NCBI RefSeq assembly: GCF_000143535.2
Contig: NC_037316.1
Location: 2,418,001 to 2,482,000, forward strand
Source of the DNA: Botrytis cinerea B05.10
Taxonomy: Eukaryota; Ascomycota; Leotiomycetes; Helotiales; Sclerotiniaceae
DNA length: 64,000 bases
Direction: 5' to 3'
Below the pieces are notes generated by a model that worked only from the letters and a program-made list of their open reading frames with translations, made no database searches and was not told the origin of the DNA. Shown here piece after piece: positions 61,574-64,000 of the stretch. A program made the position numbers and the translations under genes. The number at the start of each line of letters is the position of its first letter. Positions within the stretch are counted from its first letter, which is position 1.

Positions 61574-63688
61574 GGTTTTCATTTGTTATTGAATCTAGAG
61601 AGTTTAGAAATGATGGCAATTAAGATAATTAGCTTTTGATTGCTGGCACTTCAAAGATTTTTATGTATGGATGAAGTTTTAATACAGTATAAAAAAAAGT
61701 TGTGAAATTTTGAGAAGATGGCCATGAATTTATAGGCTCTACACAAGTTCAAATGGAAATCCGGGGAAACTCTGAACTAAAATCTAGCCAAGAAAATGAC
61801 GTTTATCTGTACTTCATTAAGCTACTTGGCTTGATCTAAGTAGAAATCTGGTGCCATTATCTGATTTTGCGAAGGTTAAAAGTGTCGTGTGCACAAAGTA
61901 GATAATTGTAGTTCTCTTTGGAAGATGCCTAGTGTGTTCGGGGTGGCATTATGACCAATGGGAAAGTGGTCGTACCTGAATATTGTATCTTCCTGGAAGT
62001 AAATCAGGTTTGTGGAAATTCTTTCCAACATGATTCTTACTCAATTGAGTAGTCGTTGTGTGAATCAGTTCCGTAGTGTAAGAATCTAGGGATTTGACTT
62101 GTACAGAAATCTATACTACGAGAAAGTCAAGTCCTACCATAAGATCTGCTGGAAATGATGCAATGATCTGGCCAAGGGAGAAGTAATGTTATACATGGGC
62201 TACACTTTCTCGAAAGTCTATCATCATTTCTGGAACGGATTTACAATTGTTAACTTGTTTGATTCTGGTGAGTTTGTCATAGATGAATCCCGTCAGAAGT
62301 CAGTCATAAATCGGTTTATCTAGCGCCGATGTTTGATACGAAATTTCGATGTTTAAACTATGCCACCGCTACGATGGCAGGCAGGTTTTTCTTGGGGTAA
62401 TATCAGGTGATTTGGCTGGTTCACGATCAGGCCTATCTGTCCTCTCGATCAAGTCGGAACAGAGTTTTAACATTGAGTGTTGCTCTAGTGTCAATGTCAC
62501 TCGTCTTGGAAGTTGTTCAATGGGTATTCACTACAGAAGAAAAAACGAATTTCCTTAATCTACATACCAAACCATTCGAATCAATTCGAAATGAATAGCT
62601 TGAGGGTTCTGACAATATTCAAACAGGGCAACAGGTGAAGAAATCCCCATATAATTTACTTGTAATTGTATATTTTGGCGGAATACATTGACCACTGGTG
62701 AAAGTCATACACAGCTTACGTCTGAAAGCTTAAAGTTGAGAATTCCGAAGAGCTCCATCATCATTTTCTATTAGCTTTCAGACCTTTCAATTTTGAAGCT
62801 TCATTTACTTGTTTGATAGATGTGTTTCAGGGATTATCCATTCCTACACCAGGCGAAACCCAGCCCCTGCCTCCGTAGGGCTCATTCTTTCATGAAAAAG
62901 GAGAAAGGACAAATAGCACACAGAAGCATAAAACCAAATTGACGAATTTTTGCTAACTATAGGAGACAAAAGGTCTAGACTTCTCCCGTGTCCATCTCCC
63001 ATTTGAGCAAGACGATCCCAGAATCATTATCTGTGAATTATAGATTTGAAGGTCTTCCTGACGGTGACCTCAAGGACCTTGTGTAGTGAAAATCCGCGCT
63101 TAAAACTGTAACGCGAACCGCTTATAGGAAATTGAATTTCACTAAAAGAGCGCTAGAAGGACCGGACTTGAACAGGACGAAGTTTTCCATGCTTGTTTAG
63201 TGAATCACGTGGATTTAAGCACCAAGCCTATGCAGATCATCGAATGGCAAAGCACTAGCTTAATCTTCCCAAAACTATTCAGGACTTGAACTGGCCAAGA
63301 GATATGATAGATTGTGAGCATGAGAGCACAGCTCAGTCGTCTGGACACCGTATGTAGTTGAATTAACCGAACACTTTGAGGTGCCGTAGATGCTTACATT
63401 TCAAGAATCCCCATTGGTTCATGCGGAGTGTGGGTCATAATGACTAATCAATATCCATGACGCTGATCAATCATGAACCTCGGAAAATTATATTTCTAAA
63501 TATTTGAACCGTAGCAGTAGCAATTACCGTACACAACGACGCCAACAATCCCATATAAGCACACAACAAATCACAGTTGATATTCCAAAATCTTTCATAA
63601 TATAAGATTCACACATTCCTTCAATCAACACGCCCAAAGCCAGCGTGTATCTCCAATTGAATCTAAACATCCATAACCCCTCCACACC
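61574..63688. other. Divergent spacer between the repeat gene and the right-edge gene
   Basis: Promoter regions of two divergent genes. Short overlapping plus-strand frames at 62349-62598 have no recognisable product. Nothing else seen. Confidence 0.5.
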
Positions 63689-64000
63689 ATGGAAAATCCC
63701 GTCCTTTCCGGCCTTCGCTGTCTGCGAACCAGAACACTTCTTCGAAACACCTCGATCTCAAGATACTCAAACCTTCATAGCTCTGCCACCCGCGCTGCAC
63801 AAAGTACACGTTCATACTCTACTCCAACAATCAGTTCACCCCGCACTCTTGCACAAAGCGGAGCTCCTTGCCCCTCATCAGCTTTCGCCCGCCTTAGATT
63901 CTACAGCAGTGAATCCTCTCCATCCACAATCGAAGGTACCGTAGGCGAAGGTGCAGATGGAGCTGCGGCAGATAAACTCGAAGCACCATCTCATCTCGAC
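63689..64000 (+). CDS. Probable mitochondrial BolA-like protein, N-terminal part
   Basis: Partial: 104 codons before the right edge. The ATG sits in a strong context (CACCATGG). The first 75 residues are rich in Arg, Ser, Thr and Ala with no acidic run (LRCLRTRTLLRNTSISRYS), a mitochondrial presequence, ending around FARLRFYSSES. Then a short acidic/Gly linker and EAPSHLD. The last piece resembles the lead-in to the BolA domain of fungal Bol3/Aim1-type proteins, which help insert iron-sulfur clusters, but the domain itself is outside the window. Mitochondrial import is well supported; the BolA assignment is tentative and GrpE or another matrix protein is possible. Confidence 0.5.
   Translation, partial: MENPVLSGLRCLRTRTLLRNTSISRYSNLHSSATRAAQSTRSYSTPTISSPRTLAQSGAPCPSSAFARLRFYSSESSPSTIEGTVGEGADGAAADKLEAPSHLD

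Overview
The window is nuclear DNA of a filamentous ascomycete. Short introns (about 46-90 nt, GT..AG, CTAA-type branch sites), AT-rich spacers, CT-rich flanks and the gene set (areB-type GATA factor, S1/P1 nuclease, GPI-anchored SUN protein, Atg22, DUF3425 bZIP-like protein, plant-type O-methyltransferase) all fit Pezizomycotina. A Leotiomycete such as Botrytis or Sclerotinia is my guess from overall look and is inference only.

Layout. The left 28 kb is gene-dense with nine genes: PMS1 mismatch-repair ATPase (-, cut by the left edge), areB/asd-4 GATA repressor (-), KRR1 ribosome-assembly factor (+), a secreted S1/P1 nuclease (+), a GPI-anchored SUN/GH132 wall protein (-), the PP2A leucine carboxyl methyltransferase PPM1 (+), the vacuolar permease ATG22 (+), a DUF3425 bZIP-like protein (+) and a secondary-metabolite type O-methyltransferase (+). 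Two related non-autonomous terminal-inverted-repeat elements (353 and 754 bp) bracket the DUF3425 gene. From 27.8 to 60.5 kb only one recognisable gene appears, a PP1 glycogen-targeting subunit with RVxF and CBM21 (-), set in long simple-sequence spacers with strong alternating strand asymmetry. At the right are an unrecognised two-exon gene (-) with a four-unit coding repeat and a five-copy hairpin array running from its stop codon into its 3' flank, and the start of a probable mitochondrial BolA-like gene (+, cut by the right edge).

The genes are mostly unrelated housekeeping or regulatory functions, not a pathway. Areas touched include DNA repair, nitrogen regulation, ribosome assembly, phosphatase control (PPM1 for PP2A, the CBM21 protein for PP1) and vacuolar amino-acid recycling. 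I see no biosynthetic gene cluster beyond the adjacent DUF3425 factor and O-methyltransferase.

The most unusual signals are: (1) the hairpin array at 60265-60564, whose stem variants pair on the minus-strand RNA by G-U wobble or compensatory change; (2) a spaced 17-19 nt motif at 54930-55448, encoding G-P-F-P-N in one frame for four of six copies; (3) a 12-nt micro-exon carrying a zinc ligand of the nuclease; (4) the transposon-like inverted-repeat pair; and (5) the repeat-rich gene desert around the PP1 subunit gene. All splice models were derived by eye from reading frame and family conservation.
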